Below, one piece after another: positions 27,250 through 35,826 of a stretch of DNA of 64,000 bases. The notes under the pieces are model-generated. The model was not told the origin of the DNA. It saw only the letters and a list, made by a program, of their open reading frames with translations, and ran no database searches. Position 1 is the stretch's first letter, and the number at the start of each line of letters is the position of its first letter. A program made the translations under genes and the position numbers. Origin of the DNA: CAVYXF01 sp963772335 (GTDB taxonomy: Bacteria > Pseudomonadota > Alphaproteobacteria > Rhizobiales > Rhodomicrobiaceae); NCBI GenBank assembly GCA_963772335.1, contig CAVYXF010000001.1, positions 1,364,001 through 1,428,000 of the forward strand, written 5' to 3'.

Positions 27250-27485
27250 GCAATTTTGCCCCAAGTTGAGAATCAAACGCGCCGCAAGATTCAGCACATT
27301 GTGCACCAACGGCACAACGCAGACGGGAACTGTGGCAATTTTACGCCAGCAATGAGCTCAACTTGGACACCGGCTAGTTACATTCTCCCAGCCCAAGACG
27401 AGCTTTGGTATAGTCCCGGACAAGTTGAGGCTGTTTGAGTTCGAGTTTGTTGCTTTTTTGACTTAAATTGCATGGGTTTAGCGCA
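27250..27485 (+). promoter_or_regulatory. Intergenic region with three CAAGTTGAG elements before the amidotransferase gene
   Basis: The 9-mer CAAGTTGAG occurs at 27262-27270 and 27421-27429 on the plus strand and inverted at 27357-27365. Spacing between the first and last is 159 bases. Such repeats could be operator sites for a regulator of the downstream operon, but no regulator is coded nearby, and the short length means chance must be considered. No clear terminator is seen after the second GNAT copy. Confidence 0.3.
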
Positions 27486-29435
27486 GTGTGCGGAATAGTA
27501 GGGATCTTCGGTCGGCAGGACAGTCATATCCCCGCGAGCAAGCTTGTGGGGGAGATGATGAATGCTATCGCGCATCGCGGCCCCGATGAAAGCGGCATCA
27601 GTACGGAAGATGCTGTGTCGCTCGGGCACCGGCGGCTTTCGATTATCGATCTTGCCGCTGGTAAGCAGCCGATGTGCAGCGATGACGGCATGATTTGGGT
27701 GTCGTTCAATGGCGAGATCTTCAACTATGTCGAGCTTCGCCAGGACCTGATCGCCCGCGGCTACCGTTTCCGCACCAATTCCGACACCGAGGTGATCCTG
27801 CGCCAATATGAGGCCATGGGACCAGCCTGCGTCGAAAGCTTCAATGGCGACTTCGCCTTCGCGCTTTGGGATCGCCGCAAGGGCCAGCTGCTGCTTGCCC
27901 GCGACCGGATGGGGGTCCGCCCGCTCTACTATGCTACACGTGGGGACGCGCTCTATTTCGCGTCCGAAATCAAGGCGCTGCTGAAGGTTCCCGGCATCGA
28001 TGCCGAACTCGACCCGATCGCGCTCGATCAGATCTTCACCTTCTGGTTTCCGCTCGGCGCACGCACGCCTTTCAAGGGCGTGAGCCAGCTTCCCCCGGGT
28101 CACATTCTGATCGCAAATTCCGACGGCATGACAATCCGGCCCTATTGGCAGCTGGATTATCCCGATGCCGGCGAGAGCGACCATCGCAGTGAGAGCGCAA
28201 TCCGCGATGAGCTCACCGAGTTGCTTATGGATGCAACGCGTATAAGGCTGCGATCGGACGTGCCAGTTGGAGCCTATCTCAGCGGCGGGCTGGATTCCGC
28301 GATCGTTGCCGCGTTCACAAAACACGTCGCGCCGGGACGGCTGCGCACCTTTTCGGTGACCTTCGAGTCGCGCGAGTTCGATGAGAGCGCCTTTCAGCAG
28401 GAGATGGTGCGTGCGCTCGGCACCGAGCACAGCGCGATTGAAGTGCGCGGCGAGGACATTGCCGCCGCCTTCCCGGATGTGATCCGCGCAACCGAGACGC
28501 CGATTCTGCGGGCGGGTCCGGCGCCGCTCTTCCATCTCGCCGGTCTCGTGCGTGAGCATGGCTATAAGGTGGTGCTAACGGGCGAAGGCGCCGACGAGGT
28601 GTTTGCCGGCTACGACATCTTCAAGGAAGCTAAGGTCCGCCGCTTCCACGCGCGCGATCCCGCCTCCAAGTTCCGGCCGCTGCTGTTCAAGCGCCTTTAT
28701 CCCTATTTGCCGAACATTCAGAACCAGCCGCATACGTCCCTGGCTCAGTGGTTCAAAGCCCTTCCGGGCGACGCTAGCGATCCGCTGTTCTCGCACCTGC
28801 CGCGCTTCCGCTCGGCGGCGGGCGGCAAAGTGATGTTCTCGAACGATCTGCGTGCTCAGCTCGCCGGTTACGATGCTTTGGCGGAGCTGCGGGAAAGTCT
28901 GCCCGAGCGTTTCGCGCGCTGGCATCCTCTCTCACAGGCGCAATATCTCGAATGCGCCCATCTCCTGCCGAGCTATATTCTGTCTTCGCAGGGCGACCGC
29001 GTGGCGATGGCGCATGCCGTGGAAGGCCGGTTTCCCTACCTCGATCACCGCGTCGTGGAATTCGCCTGCGGCATCCCGCCGAGGCTGAAGCTGCGGGGTC
29101 TGCGCGAGAAGCACATCCTGCGCGAGAGTGCTGCGTCTCATTTGCCGCCCGCCATTGGCCAGCGGGTGAAGCAGCCTTATCGCGCGCCCGACGCCGAATC
29201 CTTTACGGGGCCCGCCGGCCGCGCGATCTGCGCCGAGCACCTGTCGTCTGCCGCCATCGGAAAGGCTGGCTATTTCCACGAAGGTGGTGTCGGAAAGCTT
29301 GTGGCCAAATGCCTGGCCGGGGCCGCGATAAGCAATCGGGACAACATGACCTTCGTCGGTGTGCTTTCGACGCAGCTCTGGAGCAGCATCTTCGGCAAGA
29401 AGAACGGGGAGCCTGGCGCGGTTTCTGGTGTTTAA
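27486..29435 (+). CDS. Asparagine synthetase B-type glutamine-dependent amidotransferase
   Basis: The GTG at 27486 is chosen because it puts the Ntn nucleophile Cys at residue 2 (CGIVGIFGRQDSHIP), as the family requires; a TTG at 27468 would bury it. The 649-residue protein has a class II glutamine amidotransferase domain (residues 2-200, with RGPDESGI, LGHRRLSIIDL and FNGEIFNYVELR) and an asparagine synthase domain with the PP-loop SGGLDSAIVAAF near residue 265 and GEGADEVFAGYDIF near 365. It would use glutamine nitrogen and ATP to amidate a carboxylate. Length and neighbours (ACP, ligase) resemble amidotransferases of exosortase-type glycan loci, more than housekeeping AsnB. Confidence 0.9.
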   Translation: MCGIVGIFGRQDSHIPASKLVGEMMNAIAHRGPDESGISTEDAVSLGHRRLSIIDLAAGKQPMCSDDGMIWVSFNGEIFNYVELRQDLIARGYRFRTNSDTEVILRQYEAMGPACVESFNGDFAFALWDRRKGQLLLARDRMGVRPLYYATRGDALYFASEIKALLKVPGIDAELDPIALDQIFTFWFPLGARTPFKGVSQLPPGHILIANSDGMTIRPYWQLDYPDAGESDHRSESAIRDELTELLMDATRIRLRSDVPVGAYLSGGLDSAIVAAFTKHVAPGRLRTFSVTFESREFDESAFQQEMVRALGTEHSAIEVRGEDIAAAFPDVIRATETPILRAGPAPLFHLAGLVREHGYKVVLTGEGADEVFAGYDIFKEAKVRRFHARDPASKFRPLLFKRLYPYLPNIQNQPHTSLAQWFKALPGDASDPLFSHLPRFRSAAGGKVMFSNDLRAQLAGYDALAELRESLPERFARWHPLSQAQYLECAHLLPSYILSSQGDRVAMAHAVEGRFPYLDHRVVEFACGIPPRLKLRGLREKHILRESAASHLPPAIGQRVKQPYRAPDAESFTGPAGRAICAEHLSSAAIGKAGYFHEGGVGKLVAKCLAGAAISNRDNMTFVGVLSTQLWSSIFGKKNGEPGAVSGV

Positions 29436-29458
29436 TTGGCAGGAAGAGGAGTGTATAG

Positions 29459-29761
29459 GTGGAAGCATTGTTGTACAGCGAAGATAAGTCTGCGGTGAAT
29501 GGCACTCGCGAGAAGGTTAGTGCGTTCATAACTGAGAATTTTCTGTTTCGTTCGGACCTGCAAGAACTCGGAGACGAGGAGTCGTTGATGGATGCAGGCA
29601 TTATTGATTCTGCAGGAATTTTGGAGCTCGTGGCGTTCATCGAAGGCGAATTCGGCGTGAACATGCAAGACGCCGATATGGTTCGCGAAAACCTCAATTC
29701 GATCGCCGCAATCACGCGGTACATCAGCAGGAAGAAGGGCCAAGCCCTACACGCCGCTTAA
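29459..29761 (+). CDS. Stand-alone acyl carrier protein
   Basis: This 100-residue acidic protein has the carrier-protein helix-II motif DAGIIDSAGILELVAFIEGE, with the phosphopantetheine Ser in DSAG (most carriers have DSL or DSM). The frame NLNSIAAITRYISRK closes helix IV. It starts at a GTG with a strong AGGAAGAGGAG site upstream, 23 bases after the amidotransferase, and is followed directly by an AMP-forming ligase that probably loads it. A primary fatty-acid ACP is excluded by sequence and context. The bound acyl group is not known. Confidence 0.9.
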   Translation: MEALLYSEDKSAVNGTREKVSAFITENFLFRSDLQELGDEESLMDAGIIDSAGILELVAFIEGEFGVNMQDADMVRENLNSIAAITRYISRKKGQALHAA

Positions 29762-29850
29762 TCAAGCCGCCGGCCAACGGTGTGCGTGCGTCTGACTGGC
29801 TGCGCCTAGGCGCGGCCGTCCCCTTTGAAGGGCAGACGTTTGGGGGACCA

Positions 29851-31401
29851 ATGCGAGTAGAACGGTTTCTAGAGAACAGCGCAGAGCGATTCCCCGACAA
29901 GGTGGCGATCGTCGATGGCCAGCGGCGGATGACCTACAGCGAACTCAACGCGGCCGCGAATAAGCTCGCGGCTGCCCTCACCGAACGTGGCATCGGCCAT
30001 GGCGACCGCGTCGTCATTTTCATGGCAAACCGCTGGGAAGCCGCAGCAGCCATCGTCGCAACCCTCAAGCTCGGCGGCGTCTTCTCGGTCATCAATCCGA
30101 CAACGAAGTCGGACAAGCTCACATTCATCCTCAACAATTGTCGTCCCAGCGCGCTGCTCACCCAGCAGCGCACCTTGGAAGTCGCTTTGGCCGCAGCGAA
30201 AGCCGCGCCCAGCGTTAAACTTGTGGCCAGCGCGGACCCTCTGAGGAATGGCGCAGATCGCGACGTGCTCAGCTTCGTCGACATGTTTGAGCGCAACGAC
30301 ACCACTTTCAAGCCGAAGCGCGCCAACACGGACATCGATCTCGCCATGCTGGTCTACACGTCAGGTAGCACCGGCTTGCCAAAGGGCGTGATGATGCTCC
30401 ACCAGAACATGGTGGCTGCCGCGACCTCGATCACGACCTTGGTGGAGAACACCAGCGAGGACGTCATTCTCAGCGTGCTGCCGATGTCCTTCAACTACGG
30501 CCTCTACCAGGTGCTGATGTCGATAAAGATGGGCGCCACGCTCATCTTGGAGAATTCCTTTGCCTTCCCGCAAGCCATTCTGGAGCGCTTCAATACGGAG
30601 CGCGTCACCGGCTTTCCGCTGGTGCCCACTATGGCGTCTATCATCATGCAGATGAAGGACCTCAAGCCCGGCGCCTTCCCCCATATGCGCTACATCACGA
30701 ACACCGCGGCCGCCCTGCCGGTCGGGCATATCGAGCAGCTGCAGAAGCTGTTCCCGGCAGCGCGCATCTACTCCATGTACGGCTTGACCGAGTGCAAGCG
30801 CTGCACCTGTCTGCCGCCGGAGGAGCTGGGACGCCGGCCGACCTCGGTCGGCATCGCCATTCCCAATACCGAGGCCTATATCGTCGATGAGGCTGGCAAC
30901 CGTGCCGCTCCTGGCGAAGTCGGCGAGCTGGTTATCCGTGGCCCGCATGTAATGAAGGGATATTGGGAAAATCCCGAGGCAACGGCGAAGGCGCTGCGGC
31001 CCGGCGCCTATGAGTGGGAGAAGGCGCTCTACACGGGCGACTTGTTCCGCGCCGACGAAGACGGCTTCCTCTATTTCGTGTCGCGCAAGGACGACATCAT
31101 CAAATCGCGCGGCGAGAAAGTCCCGCCCAAGGAAGTCGAGGACGTGCTCTATGCGCTTGACGGGGTGCAGGAAGCGGTCGTGGTTGGCGTGCCGGATCCC
31201 ATTCTCGGCTACGCTATCAAAGCTGTCCTCGTGACCTCGCCGCATTGCGAATACACGGCCAAGACGGTCATCCAGCACTGTGCCCGCTTCCTCGAGGACT
31301 ACATGGTGCCGACACAAGTCGAGTTCCGCGAGGAACTGCCTAAGACCGACACCGGAAAATTAAGCCGCCGACTGATTATCGAAGAGATGCAGGAGAAGTG
31401 A
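29851..31401 (+). CDS. AMP-forming acyl-ACP/acyl-CoA ligase
   Basis: This 516-residue ANL-superfamily enzyme activates a carboxylic acid with ATP and probably loads the adjacent carrier protein. Motifs are in order: VYTSGSTGLPKGVM (P-loop, near residue 170), SMYGLTECKRCT (A5, unusual CKRCT), YTGDLFRADEDGFLYFVSRK (A7/A8), DDIIKSRGEKVPPKEVE, and PKTDTGKLSRR with the adenylation Lys near 501. The ATG at 29851 has GGGGGA just upstream; an in-frame GTG at 29782 would add 23 residues. It resembles the acyl ligase of exosortase A-associated clusters. The next gene starts within 4 bases of its stop. Confidence 0.9.
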   Translation: MRVERFLENSAERFPDKVAIVDGQRRMTYSELNAAANKLAAALTERGIGHGDRVVIFMANRWEAAAAIVATLKLGGVFSVINPTTKSDKLTFILNNCRPSALLTQQRTLEVALAAAKAAPSVKLVASADPLRNGADRDVLSFVDMFERNDTTFKPKRANTDIDLAMLVYTSGSTGLPKGVMMLHQNMVAAATSITTLVENTSEDVILSVLPMSFNYGLYQVLMSIKMGATLILENSFAFPQAILERFNTERVTGFPLVPTMASIIMQMKDLKPGAFPHMRYITNTAAALPVGHIEQLQKLFPAARIYSMYGLTECKRCTCLPPEELGRRPTSVGIAIPNTEAYIVDEAGNRAAPGEVGELVIRGPHVMKGYWENPEATAKALRPGAYEWEKALYTGDLFRADEDGFLYFVSRKDDIIKSRGEKVPPKEVEDVLYALDGVQEAVVVGVPDPILGYAIKAVLVTSPHCEYTAKTVIQHCARFLEDYMVPTQVEFREELPKTDTGKLSRRLIIEEMQEK

Positions 31402-31403
31402 GA

Positions 31404-32429
31404 ATGAATGAGCATGTCCCGTTCGGCTCTGCCGTTGCCATGTCATCCGAAGCAGCGCCTTTCACTGAGGACAGCCTGCTGATCGACACCGAAAAAGAGG
31501 CCGACCGCATCGCTTCGTGGATGCGCGAGCAGGTCGGCCGTGGGTTACGCCGCCGCGGCGTTGTCGTCGGACTCTCCGGCGGGATCGATAGCAGCGTCAC
31601 CGCCGCGCTTGCGGTTCGCGCGCTCGGCCCCAAGCATGTGTTTGCCGTGCTCATGCCGGAAAGCGATTCCGAAGATGACAGTCTGCGGCTCGGACGTCTC
31701 CTCGCCGACACCTTGGGCATCGAGCACGTGGTTGAGGATATCGGGCCTGCTCTGTCCGCCATGGGCTGCTACCGGCGCCGGGACGAAGCGATCCGGCAGC
31801 TGCTGCCGCAATTCGGGCCGGGCTGGAAGTGCAAAGTGGTGCTGGACAATGCCGATTCCGGCTACAACATCACCTATCTCGTCGTGCAATCGCCGGACGG
31901 CGAATTCACCCGGGTGAGGATGCCGCTTAGCGTTTATCTTACAGTCGTCGCGGCGACCAATATGAAACAGCGCACGCGCAAACAGATGGAGTATTACCAC
32001 GCTGACCGCCTGAACTATGTGGTCGCCGGTACGCCAAACCGTCTGGAATACGATCAGGGCTTTTTCGTCAAGAATGGCGATGGTGCGGCTGACATCAAAC
32101 CGATCGCACATCTCTACAAGTCTCAGGTCTACCAACTGGCGCGATTCCTCGGTGCTCCGGAGGAAATCTGCCAGCGCACGCCCACCACAGACACATGGTC
32201 ACTGCCGCAGACCCAGGAAGAATTCTACTTCACGCTGCCCTACGACAAGATGGATCTCTGCCTTTATGGCCTCAATAACCGATTGAGCGCCGATACTGTC
32301 GGCACGGCGGCTGGCATATCCGCTGAACAGGTCCAGCATGTATGGCGTGACATCCAATCCAAACGCAGTGGGACCCGCTATTTGCATTCTGCTCCCCTCC
32401 TGGTCGAGGATCCTCTGGAAGCTGTGTAA
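31404..32429 (+). CDS. NadE-like NAD+ synthase-family amide synthase
   Basis: The 341-residue protein has the ATP pyrophosphatase loop VVVGLSGGIDSSVTAALAVR near residue 57 and the NadE signature region GTPNRLEYDQGFFVKNGDGA, ADIKPIAHLYKSQVYQLARF, CQRTPTTDTWSLPQTQEEFY. It is longer than ammonia-dependent NadE (about 275) and lacks a glutaminase domain. A segment unlike NadE (residues about 120-180, KVVLDNADSGYNITYLVVQS) is inserted between the two. Its place in the glycan operon suggests amidation of a pathway intermediate rather than of nicotinate adenine dinucleotide. True NAD synthesis cannot be ruled out. The ATG at 31404 follows AGGAGAA. Confidence 0.82.
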   Translation: MNEHVPFGSAVAMSSEAAPFTEDSLLIDTEKEADRIASWMREQVGRGLRRRGVVVGLSGGIDSSVTAALAVRALGPKHVFAVLMPESDSEDDSLRLGRLLADTLGIEHVVEDIGPALSAMGCYRRRDEAIRQLLPQFGPGWKCKVVLDNADSGYNITYLVVQSPDGEFTRVRMPLSVYLTVVAATNMKQRTRKQMEYYHADRLNYVVAGTPNRLEYDQGFFVKNGDGAADIKPIAHLYKSQVYQLARFLGAPEEICQRTPTTDTWSLPQTQEEFYFTLPYDKMDLCLYGLNNRLSADTVGTAAGISAEQVQHVWRDIQSKRSGTRYLHSAPLLVEDPLEAV

Positions 32430-32898
32430 TAGCCTTGAGGTCTTTTGAGACGACGGGATCCGATTTTACGCGAATAATGACGCAAGCTCCCAAATGGGGA
32501 GCTTGCGAGGGATCGGTTCTTGACGAAATCACAAGTGGCGAAGTTCGGAGGTATCGCTGGGCCCAGGTGCAAGATCGACTCGGCTTCGCCGGATAGGTCG
32601 ACCTTTGCGTCGCTGTCATCAATCCGCGATAAAGTCTTAACAAACTCAAGTCAAAATGTTGCTGAATTACATCAATCAACTAAAAAACGCACCCGCTGAT
32701 GACTTCGAAAAAAAGCAACGGCCGCGACAAAACTGCATCATCGCAAATTCGTCCATAATTTGACGCAATTTTTTCCTTTTCTTGCAGGGAGATTTCGGGT
32801 ACCCCAATTTAGACACATTGGAGAGGAGCTGACTCTACCAGTAAAAATTGTCGCCATTTGCTTCCTACATCTATCTTTTTGCAGTAACGGGTGCATCA
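32430..32898 (+). other. AT-rich intergenic region before the initiating sugar transferase
   Basis: These 469 bases contain no supported gene. From about 32630 the sequence is clearly lower in GC than the window average, with runs such as AATTTTTTCCTTTTC. It likely holds the promoter of the downstream transferase, which also starts with AT-rich codons. Confidence 0.5.
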
Positions 32899-34365
32899 AT
32901 GACCGCTAATAATAGTCTACTGGCTGGTGAACCTTTAGCGACTACTGCAAAAAAGTCGCAAACTTTAAATCGCAGCTTTTCAATTGCATTCTTTGCCGAT
33001 ATTCTTGCGATTATTGAGGCAAGCATCGTTTGCCTTTTAGCTCCGATCGCTAAATTTTCGTATGTGGACTTATACTTACAGTCGTTTGATAGTTTTGAGG
33101 CCTATCTCGAGCTCGGCGTCTTCGCAGGCGTTATTAACGTATTTGTCTTTCGAAAATATAAACTGTATGCTGCGGACCAGTTCCGTAATTATGCTTATAC
33201 GCCTTTGAGTTTGATCGTCATTTCGCTGTCCACAACCTTTCTGTTGCTGCTGGCGTTCCTCTACCTCCTCAAGACCTCTGACAATTTCTCCCGCGTATGG
33301 ATGGTGCTTTGGTTTGCGCTGTCAGTGGTCGCGATCGGGACAGAGCGCATGTTCGTCAGAGCGGCGATGGAGCGCCGCGCCAGACAGGGAAAGTTCAAGA
33401 TCCGCGTCGCGGTCTACGGGACAGGGCAGCTGGGCGGGAAAGTGGTTCGCAACTTACTTGACGATCCGCAGAACTTCGAGTTCTCGGGCTATTATTGCGA
33501 CGTCAACATGCCACGCGACGCCGAGAATAGAAACGCGCAAGGCGGAATGGAAGCGCTTGTTGCGGCCGCACGTCAAAACCGGTTTGACAGGGTGATTTGC
33601 GCTCTGCCGATCACCGAAAGAGACCGGCTCGGGAATGTCATTTCCCATCTTTCGGCGCTGCCGATAGAGGTCGATCTCTATATGGATTCGCTCTCCACGC
33701 CGTTGCGCCTATACGGCTTCTCCTCGCTCGGCAATAACTTCCTGCTGCAGTTGCAACGCCGGCCAATCAGTGACCGCAACCGGGCCTGGAAAGCCGCTTC
33801 GGACTATATCCTGGCTGGGCTCGCCCTCCTTGCGCTGTTTCCGCTATTCGCGATCATCGCCGCTGCGATCAAGCTGGAGAGTAAGGGTCCGGTGTTCTTC
33901 CGCCAGCGCCGGCATGGCTTCAACCATGAAGTGATTCATGTGACCAAGTTCCGCACTATGACAACCACCGACGACGGCCCGGTGATCAAGCAGGCGGAGA
34001 AGGGCGACAAGCGCATCACCAAGGTTGGCGCCTTCCTGCGTCGCAGCAGCCTCGATGAGCTGCCGCAGCTCCTGAACGTGATCAGGGGCGAGATGTCGAT
34101 CGTAGGGCCGCGTCCCCATGCGCTGGCTCACAACGAATACTACAGCACGCTGGTGGAGCACTATGCCGCCCGCCATCGCGTGAAGCCAGGCATTACAGGC
34201 TGGGCGCAAGTCAACGGCTTCCGGGGAGAGACGCGCAAGCCCTCGGACATGATGAACCGCGTGAAGTACGACCTCTATTATATCGACAATTGGTCCTTGC
34301 TATTCGACCTGCGAATTCTGCTTACGACAGTGTTCGCGGTGGTCGCAGCGAAGAATGCCCATTAA
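32899..34365 (+). CDS. Undecaprenyl-phosphate sugar phosphotransferase (WcaJ/polyprenyl glycosylphosphotransferase family)
   Basis: This membrane enzyme starts glycan units by moving a sugar 1-phosphate to undecaprenyl phosphate. The 488-residue protein has four N-terminal membrane segments (about 20-145), a CoA-binding-like Rossmann domain (VAVYGTGQLGGKVVRNLLDD, about 175-290), a fifth membrane segment (DYILAGLALLALFPLFAIIA) and the catalytic domain with KGPVFFRQRRHGFN, VTKFRTM, LRRSSLDELPQLLNVIRGEM and VGPRPHA, then RHRVKPGITGWAQVNG. The ATG at 32899 is taken as start; an upstream in-frame start adds 17 residues. Codon use is AT-rich over the first 250 bases. Confidence 0.93.
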   Translation: MTANNSLLAGEPLATTAKKSQTLNRSFSIAFFADILAIIEASIVCLLAPIAKFSYVDLYLQSFDSFEAYLELGVFAGVINVFVFRKYKLYAADQFRNYAYTPLSLIVISLSTTFLLLLAFLYLLKTSDNFSRVWMVLWFALSVVAIGTERMFVRAAMERRARQGKFKIRVAVYGTGQLGGKVVRNLLDDPQNFEFSGYYCDVNMPRDAENRNAQGGMEALVAAARQNRFDRVICALPITERDRLGNVISHLSALPIEVDLYMDSLSTPLRLYGFSSLGNNFLLQLQRRPISDRNRAWKAASDYILAGLALLALFPLFAIIAAAIKLESKGPVFFRQRRHGFNHEVIHVTKFRTMTTTDDGPVIKQAEKGDKRITKVGAFLRRSSLDELPQLLNVIRGEMSIVGPRPHALAHNEYYSTLVEHYAARHRVKPGITGWAQVNGFRGETRKPSDMMNRVKYDLYYIDNWSLLFDLRILLTTVFAVVAAKNAH

Positions 34366-34400
34366 TCCCCTTGTTGCTGTATTGATCTTCCTCTCCCGGG

Positions 34401-34437
34401 AATGGCAGCTTTCGTTTCGGCGAAGCTGCCATTTTCG
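34401..34437 (+). terminator. Rho-independent terminator of the glycan operon
   Basis: A perfect stem AATGGCAGCTT (34401-34411) with AAGCTGCCATT (34423-34433), an 11-base loop, then TTTTCGTT, lies 36 bases after the transferase stop. The remaining stretch to 34678 shows no gene or other structure. Confidence 0.85.
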
Positions 34438-34678
34438 TTGTGAAGGTGAGATTCAGCATTTGTCGCAAGCAAGTCGCCGCGCACCCTCCACGGAGAGGCG
34501 GCATGCGGTCCGCTAGCGTCCGGTAAGCGGCAAACGCAATCAATTTTCCCCCGCCTGTTGGCCTCCCTGATCACAGCGCAATGCAGCTCCCCACCCATTC
34601 CGCAAAATTCGTCCGGATCAGCTCCGCAACATGCTGGACCGCAATATCCTCCTAAATGTCCGTGGCGGGGATCCGCCC

Positions 34679-34984
34679 CTATTCCTCCGGCTCGGTGGTG
34701 AACAGCAGGGGATAGCCCTTGCGTCGGCCAGTCTCGGTGGCACGGGTGGCCTTGGTCTCAGCGACGTCTTTGGTGAACACCGCCACCACACAGGCGCCGC
34801 GCCGGTGGGCGGTGATCATGACGCCGTAAGCCTGATCCTCGTTCATGCGGAATTCCGCCTTCAGCACCGTGACGACGAACTCACGCGGCGTGAAGTCGTC
34901 ATTGACGAGGATGACCTTATGCAGACGCGGCCGCTCTACTTTCGGCTGCGTCTTGGCTTTTGGTTTGATGACGGTGTCGCTCAT
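34679..34984 (-). CDS. clpS: ATP-dependent Clp protease adaptor ClpS
   Basis: ClpS brings N-degron substrates to ClpAP. The 101-residue protein has a basic flexible N-terminus and the core VILVNDDFTPREFVVTVLKA with the substrate-contacting NDD, then AYGVMITAHRRGACVVAVFT with the conserved His, ending in a short tail. It resembles the second, shorter-tailed ClpS copy of Rhizobiales, though only one copy is visible here. No clpA is adjacent. The ATG at 34984 precedes a recognisable N-terminus (MSDTVIKPKAK). Confidence 0.93.
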   Translation of the reverse strand: MSDTVIKPKAKTQPKVERPRLHKVILVNDDFTPREFVVTVLKAEFRMNEDQAYGVMITAHRRGACVVAVFTKDVAETKATRATETGRRKGYPLLFTTEPEE

Positions 34985-35107
34985 GAGAAAGAGGGCTCTC
35001 GATCATGGACGTTGCGAACGCCTTGCAACATAGGGCCGGTCTGCAGAAATGCCAATGGTCCCGGACGGCCGACGGCCGATCCGGGACGTGTTTCATCGCG
35101 TAGCGGG

Positions 35108-35788
35108 TTAAGCCAGCGCGACCGCCAGATGCTTGAACATATGGCTGCGGGCTTCGTCGTCCATCTCGCTCTTGAAGGTGAAGCGGTCCTTCAGCGCAAG
35201 AGCGCGCTGCGCGGCCGGCCGAGCGGAGATCTCGTCGAACAGGCGCTTCAGATTTGGGAAGCTCTTCCAGGCATCATCACCCAGCATAAACGGCACCATG
35301 CGGGACCAGCCCCAAACGTCCATATCGACGATGGTGTAGTTGTCACCGACCATATAGCGCCGTCCCGCGAGATGCTCATTGAGCACCGAGTAATGCCGGC
35401 GCGCCTCATACTGATAGCGGGTGTTGGCATAGGGCACCTTTTCGGGCGCGAAATGCTTGAAATGAACCGCCTGTCCCGAGAACGGACCAACTCCGGTCGC
35501 GACAAACATCAGCCAGGAGAGGAATTGCCCGCGCTCCGCCGGGGCAGCCAGGAACTTGCCGGTCTTCTCAGCGAGATAGAGCAGGATAGCATTGCTGTCG
35601 AATACGATGGTGCCGTCATCATCGATCGCGGGCACCTTGCCGTTCGGATTGACGGCGAGATAGGCGGGCGAGAACTGGTCACCCTTGCGCGTATCGATCG
35701 GAACGGGCTCATAAGCGAGCTCTGCCTCCTCCAGGAACAGGGCGACCTTGCTCGGATTGGGTGAACCGTTAAAGTAGAACTTCAGCAT
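35108..35788 (-). CDS. Glutathione S-transferase family protein
   Basis: The 226-residue protein has the thioredoxin-like N-terminal domain (MLKFYFNGSPNPSKVALFLE, PNGKVPAIDDDGTIVFDSNA with the cis-Pro and the Ser that binds the glutathione gamma-glutamyl group) and the all-helical C-terminal domain from about residue 90. It resembles YfcG/YghU-type transferases. It lies 38 bases after another GST and, with TetR, is likely one operon. The physiological substrate is unknown; defence against electrophiles or disulfide reduction is plausible. Confidence 0.9.
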   Translation of the reverse strand: MLKFYFNGSPNPSKVALFLEEAELAYEPVPIDTRKGDQFSPAYLAVNPNGKVPAIDDDGTIVFDSNAILLYLAEKTGKFLAAPAERGQFLSWLMFVATGVGPFSGQAVHFKHFAPEKVPYANTRYQYEARRHYSVLNEHLAGRRYMVGDNYTIVDMDVWGWSRMVPFMLGDDAWKSFPNLKRLFDEISARPAAQRALALKDRFTFKSEMDDEARSHMFKHLAVALA

Positions 35789-35826
35789 TTGTCCCTCCCT
35801 TGGGTTTGAAAGCGAAACTGTGCAGC

